Positions 7,312 through 15,661 of a stretch of 64,000 bases of DNA are shown here, piece after piece (within the stretch, counting starts at the first letter, position 1; the number at the start of each line of letters is the position of its first letter). Location: positions 1 through 64,000 of the forward strand of contig NZ_BAAAFW010000054.1 of the NCBI RefSeq assembly GCF_039523735.1, given 5' to 3'. Position numbers and translations under genes: made by a program. The notes beneath the pieces were generated by a model. That model was not told the origin of the DNA and did no database searches. It was given only the letters and a program-made list of their open reading frames with translations. The DNA comes from Tatumella punctata (GTDB lineage: Bacteria; Pseudomonadota; Gammaproteobacteria; Enterobacterales; Enterobacteriaceae).

Positions 7312-8526
7312 TCACCCCATTTCACGTAGCTTCACAATCTCACCATCCCCCTGCTTCTCCAGCCTGTTCACATAATCCCCATACCACTGCAACATTTCTC
7401 TACGCTGTTCAAGATACTGCGCATGGTTGTACGTGCCACGAATAGTGTTCTTATCCACATGCGCCAACTGTAATTCGATCCACTCTGTGTTATAGCCTTG
7501 TTCATGCAGGATAGTACTCATAGTGTGTCTGAAGCCGTGCCCTGTAGCCTTCCCATGATATCCAATCCGTTTCAGTACCTGATTGATACTCGCTTCACTC
7601 ATTGGTTTGGTGATGTCGTTACGTCCGGGGAAAACAAGGTTATAACGCCCTGTTACCGACTGAATTTCACGTAGCGCTGCCACAACTTGATCAGATAGTG
7701 GTACAAGGTGAGGTCGCCGCATCTTCATCCTTTGTACCGGCACTTCCCAAACCAGCTTATCGAAATCGAATTCTTTCCATTCAGCCATGCGGAGCTCAAT
7801 GGTGCGAACGCCAGTTAGCATCAGAATCTTTGTTGCAAGCCGGGTAATTGGGCTACCAGAATAAGCGGCAAGTGCCTCTAAAAAAGCAGGAAGTTCATCC
7901 GCTAACAGGTGAGGATAGTGCACAGATTTTGGCGGAGTTAGTGCGCTTGCTAGTTCTGAGGCTGGATTAGATTCAGCACGCCCTGTGACAATGGCGTAAC
8001 GAAACACCTGGTTACAGGCCTGACGGATTTTACGCAGCTTATCGAGGACGCCACGTTTTTCGAGTTTACGCAGTGAACTGAGGATCTCCAGAGGCTTGAG
8101 CTCTGCAATCGGGCGCTTACCGATATCCGGGAAGATATCGTTTTCAAACGCTTCCATAATGTCTTCAGCATAACCTTTTGACCAATTAGGGCGTTTGTAC
8201 TCATGCCATTCCAGAGCAATTGCTTTAAAGGTATTTTCTACTGTCGCTTTGCGTGCTTGTTTCTCAACCTTTTTCTGTTCGCTGGGATCAATAGCGTTAG
8301 CGACTTGCCGTTTAGCTTCGTCTCTTCGCTGTCTTGCTTCAGATAAGGAAATTTCCGGATAGATACCCAACGCCAGCATCTTTTGTTTGCCGTCAAAGCG
8401 GTACTGTAAGCGCCAGTATTTAGATCCATTAGGATGAACCATTAAATGCATGCCTTCTCCATCAGTAAGCTTATAGGGCTTGTCGGTAGGCTTTGCACTT
8501 CTTACCTTCACATCGGTTAATGCCAT
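7312..8526 (-). CDS. P4-type tyrosine integrase, outer copy next to argU
   Basis: This is a 404-residue recombinase with an N-terminal DUF4102 domain (MALTDVKVRSAKPTDKPYK), a core-binding domain and a C-terminal catalytic domain. Catalytic residues are Arg in GVRTIELRMAEW, HGFRHTM, His in LAHVDKN and the Tyr nucleophile in RGTYNHAQYL. It appears intact. It reads away from tRNA-Arg(UCU), the usual layout of an element integrated at that tRNA, so argU is its probable target. The catalytic half differs strongly from that of the inner integrase despite matching N-termini. Confidence 0.94.
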   Translation of the reverse strand: MALTDVKVRSAKPTDKPYKLTDGEGMHLMVHPNGSKYWRLQYRFDGKQKMLALGIYPEISLSEARQRRDEAKRQVANAIDPSEQKKVEKQARKATVENTFKAIALEWHEYKRPNWSKGYAEDIMEAFENDIFPDIGKRPIAELKPLEILSSLRKLEKRGVLDKLRKIRQACNQVFRYAIVTGRAESNPASELASALTPPKSVHYPHLLADELPAFLEALAAYSGSPITRLATKILMLTGVRTIELRMAEWKEFDFDKLVWEVPVQRMKMRRPHLVPLSDQVVAALREIQSVTGRYNLVFPGRNDITKPMSEASINQVLKRIGYHGKATGHGFRHTMSTILHEQGYNTEWIELQLAHVDKNTIRGTYNHAQYLEQRREMLQWYGDYVNRLEKQGDGEIVKLREMG

Positions 8527-8547
8527 TTGAGGCTCTCCGTTGCTGGT

Positions 8548-8598
8548 TGTTGGTACAAGATTCCATTGAACAGGGATGTACCATCACATATACCAACA
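8548..8598. promoter_or_regulatory. Candidate integrase arm/autoregulatory sites, outer copy
   Basis: TGTTGGTA at 8548-8555 and TACCAACA at 8591-8598 repeat the motif seen upstream of the inner integrase at almost the same spacing (43 versus 41 bp). TTGAGAGAGTT further upstream is also shared by both copies. Confidence 0.5.
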
Positions 8599-8684
8599 GA
8601 TATTACTTGATGTTGATAGATGCAGGTAGATATTGAGAGAGTTTCGACGCGCTAAAATCAGCCAAACCACTGAATTTCAGGCAT

Positions 8685-8708
8685 AAAAAAAGACGCCAGT
8701 TGACGTCT
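8685..8708 (-). terminator. Terminator of tRNA-Arg (argU)
   Basis: On the minus strand AGACGTCAACTGGCGTCT can fold with five or more paired bases and is followed by U6-7 (plus-strand A run 8685-8690). It starts 14 bp past the tRNA CCA end. Confidence 0.75.
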
Positions 8709-8721
8709 ATTTTCTTCGAAA

Positions 8722-8798
8722 TGGTGCGCCCTATAGGATTCGAACCTATGACCTACGGCTTAGAAGGCCGGTGCTCTATCCAACTGAGCTAAGGGCGC
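8722..8798 (-). tRNA. argU: tRNA-Arg (anticodon UCU)
   Basis: A complete 77-nt cloverleaf reads GCGCCCTTAGCTCAG at the 5' end, anticodon loop CTTCTAA, T-loop GGTTCGAATCC and encoded CCA. The acceptor arms GCGCCCT and AGGGCGC pair fully. It decodes rare AGA codons. Its position next to folD and an integrase matches E. coli argU, a well-known attachment site. The island lies on its 3' side, and integration has kept the tRNA intact. Confidence 0.98.
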
Positions 8799-8976
8799 CC
8801 TGATTTCCGACGAATTATACGGTCACCGGCAGATGAGTCAATGTTTTTACGCGACTTTCTGTTTTACTGCTGAAGCTTTAAACAACAATCAGCGATTCTT
8901 TGCCTGACAGCACGCGTTGCTTCTGACAGAATAGATACCTCACCCTATGACTCTAACTCCGTGGATTTTTTCTCTG

Positions 8977-9843
8977 ATGTCAGCACAGATTATTGATGGT
9001 AAAACGATTGCGCAGCAGGTCCGGCTTGAAGTTGCAGAAAAAGTGAAACAGCGCCTGGCGGCGGGTAAACGTGCCCCCGGCCTGGCCGTAATTCTGGTCG
9101 GCGACAACCCGGCGTCACAAATATATGTTGGCAGTAAACGTAAAGCCTGTGAGGAAGTCGGTTTTGTCTCCCGTTCTTATGACCTTCCGGCCACCACGAC
9201 TGAACAGGAAGTGCTGACATTAATCGATCAGCTGAATAACGATCATCAAATCGACGGCATACTGGTGCAGTTGCCGCTGCCGGAAGGTATCGATAATATT
9301 AAAGTGCTGGAGCGGATTGCTGCCGATAAAGACGTCGATGGCTTTCATCCTTATAACGTAGGACGTTTATGTCAGCGGGCGCCGCTGCTGCGTCCCTGCA
9401 CCCCGCGCGGAATTATCACCCTGCTGGAACGGTATTCCATTGACACTTTCGGTTTAAACGCCGTGGTCATCGGGGCCTCGAATATTGTTGGCCGTCCGAT
9501 GAGTCTCGAATTGTTACTGGCCGGATGTACCACCACTGTCACTCACCGGTTTACCCGTAATCTCCGCCAGCATGTTGAAAATGCTGATCTGCTGGTGGTC
9601 GCCGTAGGTAAACCCGGGTTTATTCCCGGCGACTGGATTAAGCCAGGTGCGATTGTGATTGATGTCGGTATTAATCGTCTGGAAGATGGTCGTGTGGTGG
9701 GTGATGTCGAGTTTGAAACCGCTGCCGGACGTGCCTCATGGATCACCCCGGTACCGGGCGGGGTTGGCCCGATGACAGTAGCAACCTTAATACAGAATAC
9801 TTTGCAGGCTTGCGAAGAATATCACGACGGAGAAACAGAATAA
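8977..9843 (+). CDS. folD: Bifunctional methylenetetrahydrofolate dehydrogenase/cyclohydrolase
   Basis: FolD (288 aa) interconverts 5,10-methylene-, methenyl- and 10-formyl-tetrahydrofolate with NADP in the cytoplasm, supplying one-carbon units for purines and formyl-Met. Visible are the catalytic YVGSKRKACEE (Tyr50, Lys54/56), DKDVDGFHPYNVGRL, the Rossmann segment VVIGASNIVGRPMS and PVPGGVGPMTVATL. I start at ATG 8977 (MSAQIIDGKT) because it aligns with the E. coli N-terminus. An in-frame ATG at 8947 would add ten unsupported residues. The stop overlaps the ybcJ start (TAATG). Confidence 0.97.
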   Translation: MSAQIIDGKTIAQQVRLEVAEKVKQRLAAGKRAPGLAVILVGDNPASQIYVGSKRKACEEVGFVSRSYDLPATTTEQEVLTLIDQLNNDHQIDGILVQLPLPEGIDNIKVLERIAADKDVDGFHPYNVGRLCQRAPLLRPCTPRGIITLLERYSIDTFGLNAVVIGASNIVGRPMSLELLLAGCTTTVTHRFTRNLRQHVENADLLVVAVGKPGFIPGDWIKPGAIVIDVGINRLEDGRVVGDVEFETAAGRASWITPVPGGVGPMTVATLIQNTLQACEEYHDGETE

Positions 9844-10055
9844 TGGCAACCTTCTCACTGGGTAAATTTCCCCATGTTGAACTTTGCGACTTACTGAAAC
9901 TGGAAGGCTGGGCCGAAAGCGGTGCCCAGGCAAAAGCATGTATTGCGGATGGTCTGGTAGCCGTGGATGGTCAGATCGAAACCCGTAAACGCTGTAAAAT
10001 TGTCAGCGGACAGACCGTCGTTTTTGCCGGTCAGTCGATCAGCGTTATCCCGTAA
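9843..10055 (+). CDS. ybcJ: S4-like RNA-binding protein YbcJ
   Basis: This 70-residue S4-fold protein begins MATFSLGKFPHVELCDLLK and contains DGLVAVDGQIETRKRCKI, typical of the alpha-L RNA-binding motif. It aligns end to end with E. coli YbcJ, whose structure is known but whose target RNA is unclear. Its ATG shares a base with the folD stop codon, so the two are translationally coupled, and a strong terminator follows. Confidence 0.93.
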   Translation: MATFSLGKFPHVELCDLLKLEGWAESGAQAKACIADGLVAVDGQIETRKRCKIVSGQTVVFAGQSISVIP

Positions 10056-10066
10056 TTATACCACCC

Positions 10067-10106
10067 AAAAAAACGGGCGACCGGTTACCCCTGTCGCCCG
10101 TTTTTT
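10067..10106 (+). terminator. Rho-independent terminator of folD-ybcJ
   Basis: ACGGGCGAC at 10073-10081 pairs with GTCGCCCGT at 10093-10101 and is followed by a T run. A preceding A run makes it plausible in both directions, serving convergent cysS as well. Confidence 0.9.
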
Positions 10107-10124
10107 GCTGATTAGGCCTGCAGA

Positions 10125-11510
10125 TTATTTACGGCGCCAGCTGGTTCCCTGCGGGCCGTCTTCCAGAATAATCCCCAGCGCATTCAGCTTGTCACGGGCA
10201 ACGTCTGCCTGCGCCCAGTTTTTGCTTTCGCGGGCATCTTTGCGCATTTTGATCAGGGCTTCAATTTCAGCAACCTCATTATCGCTGCTGCCGGCAGCAC
10301 TTTGCAGAAAGGTTTCCGGATCCTGCTGCAGAATACCTAATACGCTGGCCAGCTGGCGTAATTTTGCTGCCAGAGCATCCGCAACCGCGCTGTCCTCAGC
10401 TTTGAGGCGATTAACCTCACGTCCCATATCAAACAGCACCGAATAAGCTTCCGGTGTATTAAAGTCATCATCCATCGCATCACGGAAACGCTGTTCAAAC
10501 TCTGCACCGTCGGCAGCCACGGCCTGAGGATCTGTATTGCGCAGTGCGGTATACAAACGTTCCAGGGCAGCACGGGCTTGTTTCAGGTTATCTTCGCTGT
10601 AATTCAGCTGACTGCGGTAATGTCCGGACATCAGGAAGTAACGTACAGTTTCTGCATCGTAATGCTTCAGTACATCACGGACCGTGAAGAAGTTACCCAG
10701 TGATTTTGACATTTTCTCACGGTCAATCATCACCATCCCTGAGTGCATCCAGTAATTCACATACTCACCGCCGTGGGCACAGGTTGACTGGGCAATTTCG
10801 TTTTCATGGTGCGGGAACATTAAATCCGAACCGCCACCGTGAATATCAAAGTGTTCACCCAGCTGTTTGCAGTTCATGGCTGAACATTCAATATGCCAGC
10901 CGGGACGTCCGTTGCCCCACGGCGACGGCCAGCCCGGTTCGTCAGCTTTCGACATTTTCCACAGCACAAAGTCCATCGGATTTTTCTTTACATCGGTAAC
11001 TTCCACCCGCGCACCGGCCTGCAGTTGCTCCAGGTCCTGTCGCGAAAGCTCACCATAATGGCGGTCACTTTGTACATCGAACATCACATCCCCGTTGCTG
11101 GCCACATAGGCATGGCCACGCTGCAACAGTTTTTCCACCAGTGTAATGATTTCGCCGATATGCTGAGTTGCCCGCGGTTCAGCGTCCGGCGGTAAAATGC
11201 CCAGCGCGGCAAAATCAGCATGCATTTCCGCAATCATCCGCTGAGTCAGCGCGCCAATGGTTTCACCGTTTTCATTGGCCCGCTTAATGATTTTGTCATC
11301 GATATCGGTAATGTTTCTTACATATTTCAGCTGATAGCCCAGGTAGCGTAAATAACGGGAAACGACATCAAAAGCGACAAACGTCCGGCCATGTCCGATA
11401 TGGCACAGGTCATAAACGGTAATACCGCACACGTACATGCCTGCTTTACCTGCATGTATAGGTTTGAATTCCTCTTTTTGTCTGCTCTGCGTGTTATAAA
11501 TTTTTAGCAT
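10125..11510 (-). CDS. cysS: Cysteinyl-tRNA synthetase
   Basis: This class I aminoacyl-tRNA synthetase of 461 aa charges tRNA-Cys with cysteine. The HIGH motif is CHIGHGR at about residues 36-42. Zinc ligands include Cys28 in YVCGITVYD, GWHIECSAM and the HHENE segment. KMSKS appears in DREKMSKSLGNFF near residue 268. The C-terminal anticodon-binding domain ends EDGPQGTSWRRK. Length equals that of E. coli CysS. It converges on folD-ybcJ and diverges from ppiB. Confidence 0.98.
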   Translation of the reverse strand: MLKIYNTQSRQKEEFKPIHAGKAGMYVCGITVYDLCHIGHGRTFVAFDVVSRYLRYLGYQLKYVRNITDIDDKIIKRANENGETIGALTQRMIAEMHADFAALGILPPDAEPRATQHIGEIITLVEKLLQRGHAYVASNGDVMFDVQSDRHYGELSRQDLEQLQAGARVEVTDVKKNPMDFVLWKMSKADEPGWPSPWGNGRPGWHIECSAMNCKQLGEHFDIHGGGSDLMFPHHENEIAQSTCAHGGEYVNYWMHSGMVMIDREKMSKSLGNFFTVRDVLKHYDAETVRYFLMSGHYRSQLNYSEDNLKQARAALERLYTALRNTDPQAVAADGAEFEQRFRDAMDDDFNTPEAYSVLFDMGREVNRLKAEDSAVADALAAKLRQLASVLGILQQDPETFLQSAAGSSDNEVAEIEALIKMRKDARESKNWAQADVARDKLNALGIILEDGPQGTSWRRK

Positions 11511-11722
11511 TTAACTGTATCCGTTTAAACGTGTGCGATAACTGTGGTTATTGTGCCGTATTTTTCACGTGACTGCGACGTAAAGCAAGTCATCAGCCGT
11601 GATCAACCTCCGCCATACTGCCGTAAGCCTGAAATTTATGATATAAGGAGCCTCTGCGATTACCCTTCCCCGTTAGGCAGGAAGAGTTAAAATACTGACA
11701 ATAACCATGACAGGATGAAATT

Positions 11723-12217
11723 ATGGTCACTTTCCAGACGAATTTTGGTGATATCGTTATTAAAACTTTTGACGATAAAGCACCGGCTACCGTGAAAAAC
11801 TTCCTGGAGTACTGCCGTGAAGGTTTCTACGATAATACTATTTTCCATCGCGTGATTAACGGCTTTATGGTTCAGGGCGGCGGTTTTGAACCGGGAATGA
11901 AACAGAAATCCACGAAAGAAGAAATCCGTAACGAAGCAAACAACGGCCTGAAAAACACCCGTGGTACGCTGGCAATGGCCCGTACCTCTGCGCCGCACTC
12001 TGCTACTGCACAGTTCTTTATTAACGTTGCTGATAACGATTTTCTGAACTTCCGTGACGAAAGCCTGCAAGGCTGGGGCTACTGTGTGTTCGCAGAAGTC
12101 GTTGAAGGGATGGATGTGGTTGAAAAGATTAAAGCCGTTTCCACCGGACGCAGTGGTATGCACCAGGACGTACCAAAAGATGACGTCGTCATTAATAAAG
12201 TGATCGTCAGCGAGTAA
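11723..12217 (+). CDS. ppiB: Cytoplasmic peptidyl-prolyl isomerase B (cyclophilin)
   Basis: This 164-residue cyclophilin catalyses cis-trans isomerisation of prolyl bonds. Active-site segments are FHRVINGFMVQGGGF (catalytic Arg), MARTSAPHSATAQFFIN and WGYCVFAEVVEGMDVV. There is no signal peptide, as expected for the cytoplasmic PpiB rather than periplasmic PpiA. Its stop codon overlaps the lpxH start by one base, forming a two-gene operon as in E. coli. Confidence 0.97.
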   Translation: MVTFQTNFGDIVIKTFDDKAPATVKNFLEYCREGFYDNTIFHRVINGFMVQGGGFEPGMKQKSTKEEIRNEANNGLKNTRGTLAMARTSAPHSATAQFFINVADNDFLNFRDESLQGWGYCVFAEVVEGMDVVEKIKAVSTGRSGMHQDVPKDDVVINKVIVSE

Positions 12218-12933
12218 TGCCGCGAACGCTTTTTATTGCAGATTTGCATCTGTGTCAGGAAGAACCGGCAATCACTGCCGGTTTTATGCGTTTTTTACAA
12301 CGCGAAGCGACAGACTGCGACGCTCTGTATATTCTCGGTGACCTGTTTGAAAGCTGGATCGGTGATGATGACCCGGCCCCGTTACACCGGCAGGTTGCTG
12401 AGGCGCTGTCTGCCCTGCCGGTTCCGGTCTTCTTTATTCACGGTAACCGTGACTTTCTTCTGGGTAAGGCATACGCCAGCCGCAGTGGCATGACGTTGCT
12501 TGCGGAAGAAACACTGCTGGAATGCTACGGCCAGCGGGTATTGATTATGCACGGCGATACACTCTGTACTGATGATCAGGGGTATCAGCGTTTTCGCCAA
12601 AAAGTGCATCAACCCTGGCTGCAACGGGTTTTCCTGATGCTGCCGTTATTCCTGAGGCAGAAAATTGCGGCGCGGTTACGCAATGACAGCCAGCAGGCCA
12701 ACCAGTCAAAAAGTCTGCAAATTATGGATGTTAATCAGCAGGCGGTTGAACAGGTGATGGAACGTTACCGGGCCTCTGTGTTGATCCACGGCCATACCCA
12801 TCGTCCGGAAATACACTTTCTGCAGATAAACCACCAGCCCGCCGAACGCGCCGTACTGGGTGCCTGGCACCATCAGGGGTCAATGATCCAGCTGGATGCC
12901 AGCGGTGTGAGTTTAATTGCCTTCCGCTGGTAA
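12217..12933 (+). CDS. lpxH: UDP-2,3-diacylglucosamine pyrophosphatase
   Basis: LpxH (238 aa) hydrolyses UDP-2,3-diacylglucosamine to lipid X in lipid A synthesis at the inner membrane face. Metal ligands of the calcineurin-like fold are visible: IADLHLCQ (Asp8, His10), LGDLFESW (Asp41), HGNRDF (Asn79), MHGDTL (His114) and HGHTHRPE (His195, His197). Translation is coupled to ppiB by the TAATG overlap. Confidence 0.97.
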   Translation: MPRTLFIADLHLCQEEPAITAGFMRFLQREATDCDALYILGDLFESWIGDDDPAPLHRQVAEALSALPVPVFFIHGNRDFLLGKAYASRSGMTLLAEETLLECYGQRVLIMHGDTLCTDDQGYQRFRQKVHQPWLQRVFLMLPLFLRQKIAARLRNDSQQANQSKSLQIMDVNQQAVEQVMERYRASVLIHGHTHRPEIHFLQINHQPAERAVLGAWHHQGSMIQLDASGVSLIAFRW

Positions 12934-12963
12934 ATTTCGCGCTGATTGTCCGGTTGTGTCGTG

Positions 12964-12979
12964 ACGCAACCGTTTTCCT
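12964..12979 (+). promoter_or_regulatory. PurR operator upstream of purE
   Basis: ACGCAACCGTTTTCCT matches the PurR consensus (ACGCAAACGTTTTCNT) at nearly every base and, as I recall, equals the purE operator of E. coli. It lies 93 bp upstream of the purE start codon. Repression by PurR with hypoxanthine or guanine is expected. Confidence 0.9.
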
Positions 12980-13071
12980 TCCGGCCGTCTCATGCTATTC
13001 TCACGCCCTTCTCAATGTGTATAGCCTGTACCTCTGTCCAGGTTTTCTATCTGCTCACAGGAGTTGACCGC

Positions 13072-13581
13072 ATGTCGTCGAATACTGCCCCGGCCCGTAT
13101 CGCTATTATTATGGGTTCTAAAAGTGACTGGGCTACGATGCAGTATGCTGCAGAAATCCTTAATGAACTGAATGTTGATCACCACGTGGAAGTGGTTTCC
13201 GCGCACCGTACGCCGGACAAATTATTCAGTTTTGCTGAGAATGCCCGTCAACAGGGTTTTCATGTGATCATCGCCGGAGCCGGTGGCGCGGCCCATTTAC
13301 CGGGCATGCTGGCGGCAAAAACCCTGCTGCCGGTGCTGGGTGTCCCTGTTCAGAGTGCCGCTCTGAGCGGTGTTGACAGCCTGTACTCTATTGTCCAGAT
13401 GCCACGCGGTATTCCGGTCGGCACCCTGGCGATTGGTAAAGCCGGTGCAGCAAACGCCGCCCTGCTGGCCGCCCAGATTCTGGCGGTTAACGATCCGTCG
13501 CTGGCACAACGTCTGTCAGACTGGCGCACGGCACAAAGTGAAGCTGTACTGAACAATCCGGACCCGCGGGAGGATGCATGA
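13072..13581 (+). CDS. purE: N5-carboxyaminoimidazole ribonucleotide mutase
   Basis: PurE (169 aa) converts N5-CAIR to CAIR in purine synthesis. Signature segments are IIMGSKSDWATM near residue 12, the catalytic SAHRTPDKL and IAGAGGAAHLPGM. I choose ATG 13072 (MSSNTAPARIAI), preceded by ACAGGAG. The longer upstream frame runs through the PurR operator. The stop overlaps the purK start (ATGA), as in E. coli. Confidence 0.97.
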   Translation: MSSNTAPARIAIIMGSKSDWATMQYAAEILNELNVDHHVEVVSAHRTPDKLFSFAENARQQGFHVIIAGAGGAAHLPGMLAAKTLLPVLGVPVQSAALSGVDSLYSIVQMPRGIPVGTLAIGKAGAANAALLAAQILAVNDPSLAQRLSDWRTAQSEAVLNNPDPREDA

Positions 13582-14642
13582 AGTCAGTTTGCGTACTGGG
13601 TAACGGTCAACTGGGACGCATGCTGCGTCAGGCCGGCGAACCGCTGGGGATCGCGGTTTATCCGGTCGGCACCGATGCCGAGCCGGAAGCACTGCCCATC
13701 CGTCAGAGTGTGATCACCGCAGAGATAGAACGCTGGCCGGAAACGGCCCTGACCCGTGAACTGGCGAACCACCCGGCCTTTGTTAACCGGGATATTTTTC
13801 CGCGCCTTGCTGATCGCCTGACCCAGAAGCAATTACTCGACCAGTTGGGACTGGCAACCGCTCCCTGGCAGTTACTGAGCAATGCGCAACAGTGGCCGGA
13901 AATTTATAACCGGGTGGGTGAGCTGGCTATCGTTAAACGCCGTACCGGCGGTTATGATGGCCGCGGGCAATGGCGTTTGCGTCAGCCCGAATGCCTGAGC
14001 TTACCCGCAGACTGCTATGGCGAATGTATCGTTGAGCAGGGCATTAATTTTTCCGGCGAAGTCTCACTGGTCGGAGCCCGTGGCCGCGATGGCAGTACCG
14101 TATTTTATCCCCTGACGCACAACCTGCACCACAACGGTATTCTCCTGACCAGCGTCGCTTTACCAGTACCGGACGCCGCACAGCAGCGTCAGGCAGAAGC
14201 TATGCTTACGGCGATTATGCAGGAACTGGAGTATGTCGGTGTTATCACGATGGAGTGTTTCGTGACGCCGGAAGGCTTGCTGATCAATGAACTGGCACCT
14301 CGCGTACACAACAGTGGTCACTGGACACAAAACGGAGCATCGGTCAGCCAGTTTGAGCTGCATCTGCGAGCCATCCTCGGATTACCTCTGCCTTCACCGG
14401 TGGTCTTTGCCCCTTCAGTGATGGTGAATATCATCGGTTGTGCACTGAATCAGCAATGGCTGGAGCATGCGCTGGTACATCTGCACTGGTACGAAAAAGA
14501 GGTGCGTCCGGGACGGAAACTGGGCCACCTGAATCTTACGGACAGTGACCGGACGCGCCTTATATCAGCGCTGCGGGCTCTGGTTCCTCAGTTACCCGAT
14601 GAATATGCGGCCGCCATCGACTGGGCGACCGAAAAATTGTAA
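13578..14642 (+). CDS. purK: N5-carboxyaminoimidazole ribonucleotide synthase
   Basis: PurK (354 aa) is an ATP-grasp enzyme that carboxylates AIR with bicarbonate and ATP to give N5-CAIR, the substrate of PurE. Visible are the N-terminal VCVLGNGQLGRML, the ATP-grasp loop RRTGGYDGRGQW and metal/ATP residues in LINELAPRVHNSGHWT. It is translationally coupled to purE by a 4-bp overlap. Downstream the order departs from E. coli: ybbO follows directly. Confidence 0.97.
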   Translation: MKSVCVLGNGQLGRMLRQAGEPLGIAVYPVGTDAEPEALPIRQSVITAEIERWPETALTRELANHPAFVNRDIFPRLADRLTQKQLLDQLGLATAPWQLLSNAQQWPEIYNRVGELAIVKRRTGGYDGRGQWRLRQPECLSLPADCYGECIVEQGINFSGEVSLVGARGRDGSTVFYPLTHNLHHNGILLTSVALPVPDAAQQRQAEAMLTAIMQELEYVGVITMECFVTPEGLLINELAPRVHNSGHWTQNGASVSQFELHLRAILGLPLPSPVVFAPSVMVNIIGCALNQQWLEHALVHLHWYEKEVRPGRKLGHLNLTDSDRTRLISALRALVPQLPDEYAAAIDWATEKL

Positions 14643-14796
14643 CTGCCTGCCGGTACGGGAAATTCATGTTTCCCGTATCTCCTGCCGGACACGCGTTTTC
14701 CCGCCCGTGATTGGTGCCGTAGCCACCTTATATGCAATACTGCAGCTATTCCGGCTGGTATCTGATACCAGCTATCTGCCATTAACGTGTGAGCCT

Positions 14797-15585
14797 ATGC
14801 AAAAAAATATCTTAATTACCGGCTGTTCAAGCGGCATCGGGGCTGTGGCTGCCGGGGATTTGCTGAGTCGTGGTTATCGGGTGCTTGCTGCCTGCCGTAA
14901 ACCGGAAGATGTCAGCCGTATGAACCAGCTGGGATACACCGGGATACTGCTTGATCTCGATGATCCGCAAAGTGTCGGGGCCGCGGCCAGTGAGATCACG
15001 GAACTGTGCAACGGAACATTACACGGACTGTTCAATAATGCCGGGTTCGGGGTCTATGGCCCGCTGAGCACCCTCTCCCGCCGCCAGCTGGAACAACAGT
15101 TCGCGACCAATTTCTTTGGCGTCCATCAGCTGACCATGCTACTGCTGCCCGCCTTACAGGCCAGCGGCCAGGGACGGATCATTAATACCAGTTCCGTGAT
15201 GGGGCTGATTTCCACCCCGGGCCGTGGTGCATATGCCGCCAGCAAATATGCGCTGGAAGCCTGGTCTGATGCCCTGCGAATGGAAATGAAGCACAGCGGT
15301 ATCCGTGTCAGTCTGATCGAGCCGGGCCCGATCTCCACCCGCTTTACCGGCAATGTATTGCAGGGAGAAGCAGACCGTCCGGTAACAAATCCCGGTATTG
15401 CCGCCCGTTTTACCCTCCCGCCCCGGGCGATACTGCCTAAATTACGTCATGCGCTGGAGAGCCGTTATCCGCGCCAGCGTTATCCGGTCACCGTAGTAAC
15501 CCATGTAATGTCACTGGCACGGCGTTTATTACCGGGGGTTATCCTGGACCGAATTTTAAGCACTCATTCAGCACCGGACAAATAG
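14797..15585 (+). CDS. ybbO: Short-chain dehydrogenase/reductase YbbO
   Basis: This is a 262-residue Rossmann-fold NADP-dependent reductase. The cofactor motif TGCSSGIG lies at residues 8-15, the NNAGFG motif follows, and the catalytic YxxxK is in GAYAASKYALEAW. It aligns throughout with E. coli YbbO, reported to reduce aldehydes and retinal. The start ATG 14797 (MQKNILITG) matches that family; upstream in-frame ATGs lie inside purK. It precedes cnoX as in E. coli. Confidence 0.94.
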   Translation: MQKNILITGCSSGIGAVAAGDLLSRGYRVLAACRKPEDVSRMNQLGYTGILLDLDDPQSVGAAASEITELCNGTLHGLFNNAGFGVYGPLSTLSRRQLEQQFATNFFGVHQLTMLLLPALQASGQGRIINTSSVMGLISTPGRGAYAASKYALEAWSDALRMEMKHSGIRVSLIEPGPISTRFTGNVLQGEADRPVTNPGIAARFTLPPRAILPKLRHALESRYPRQRYPVTVVTHVMSLARRLLPGVILDRILSTHSAPDK

Positions 15586-15661
15586 CCGCTTGAACCCGCG
15601 CCGTCTGTCCCCATATCTGACGGATAACGGTTATACTTTTTCAGACGAAGGAACATAGCTT

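Noticed and set aside
1..8720. Restriction module or CRISPR array in the island
   Set aside because: No helicase, nuclease, PLD or regularly spaced repeats were seen; restriction genes could still lie beyond the left edge.
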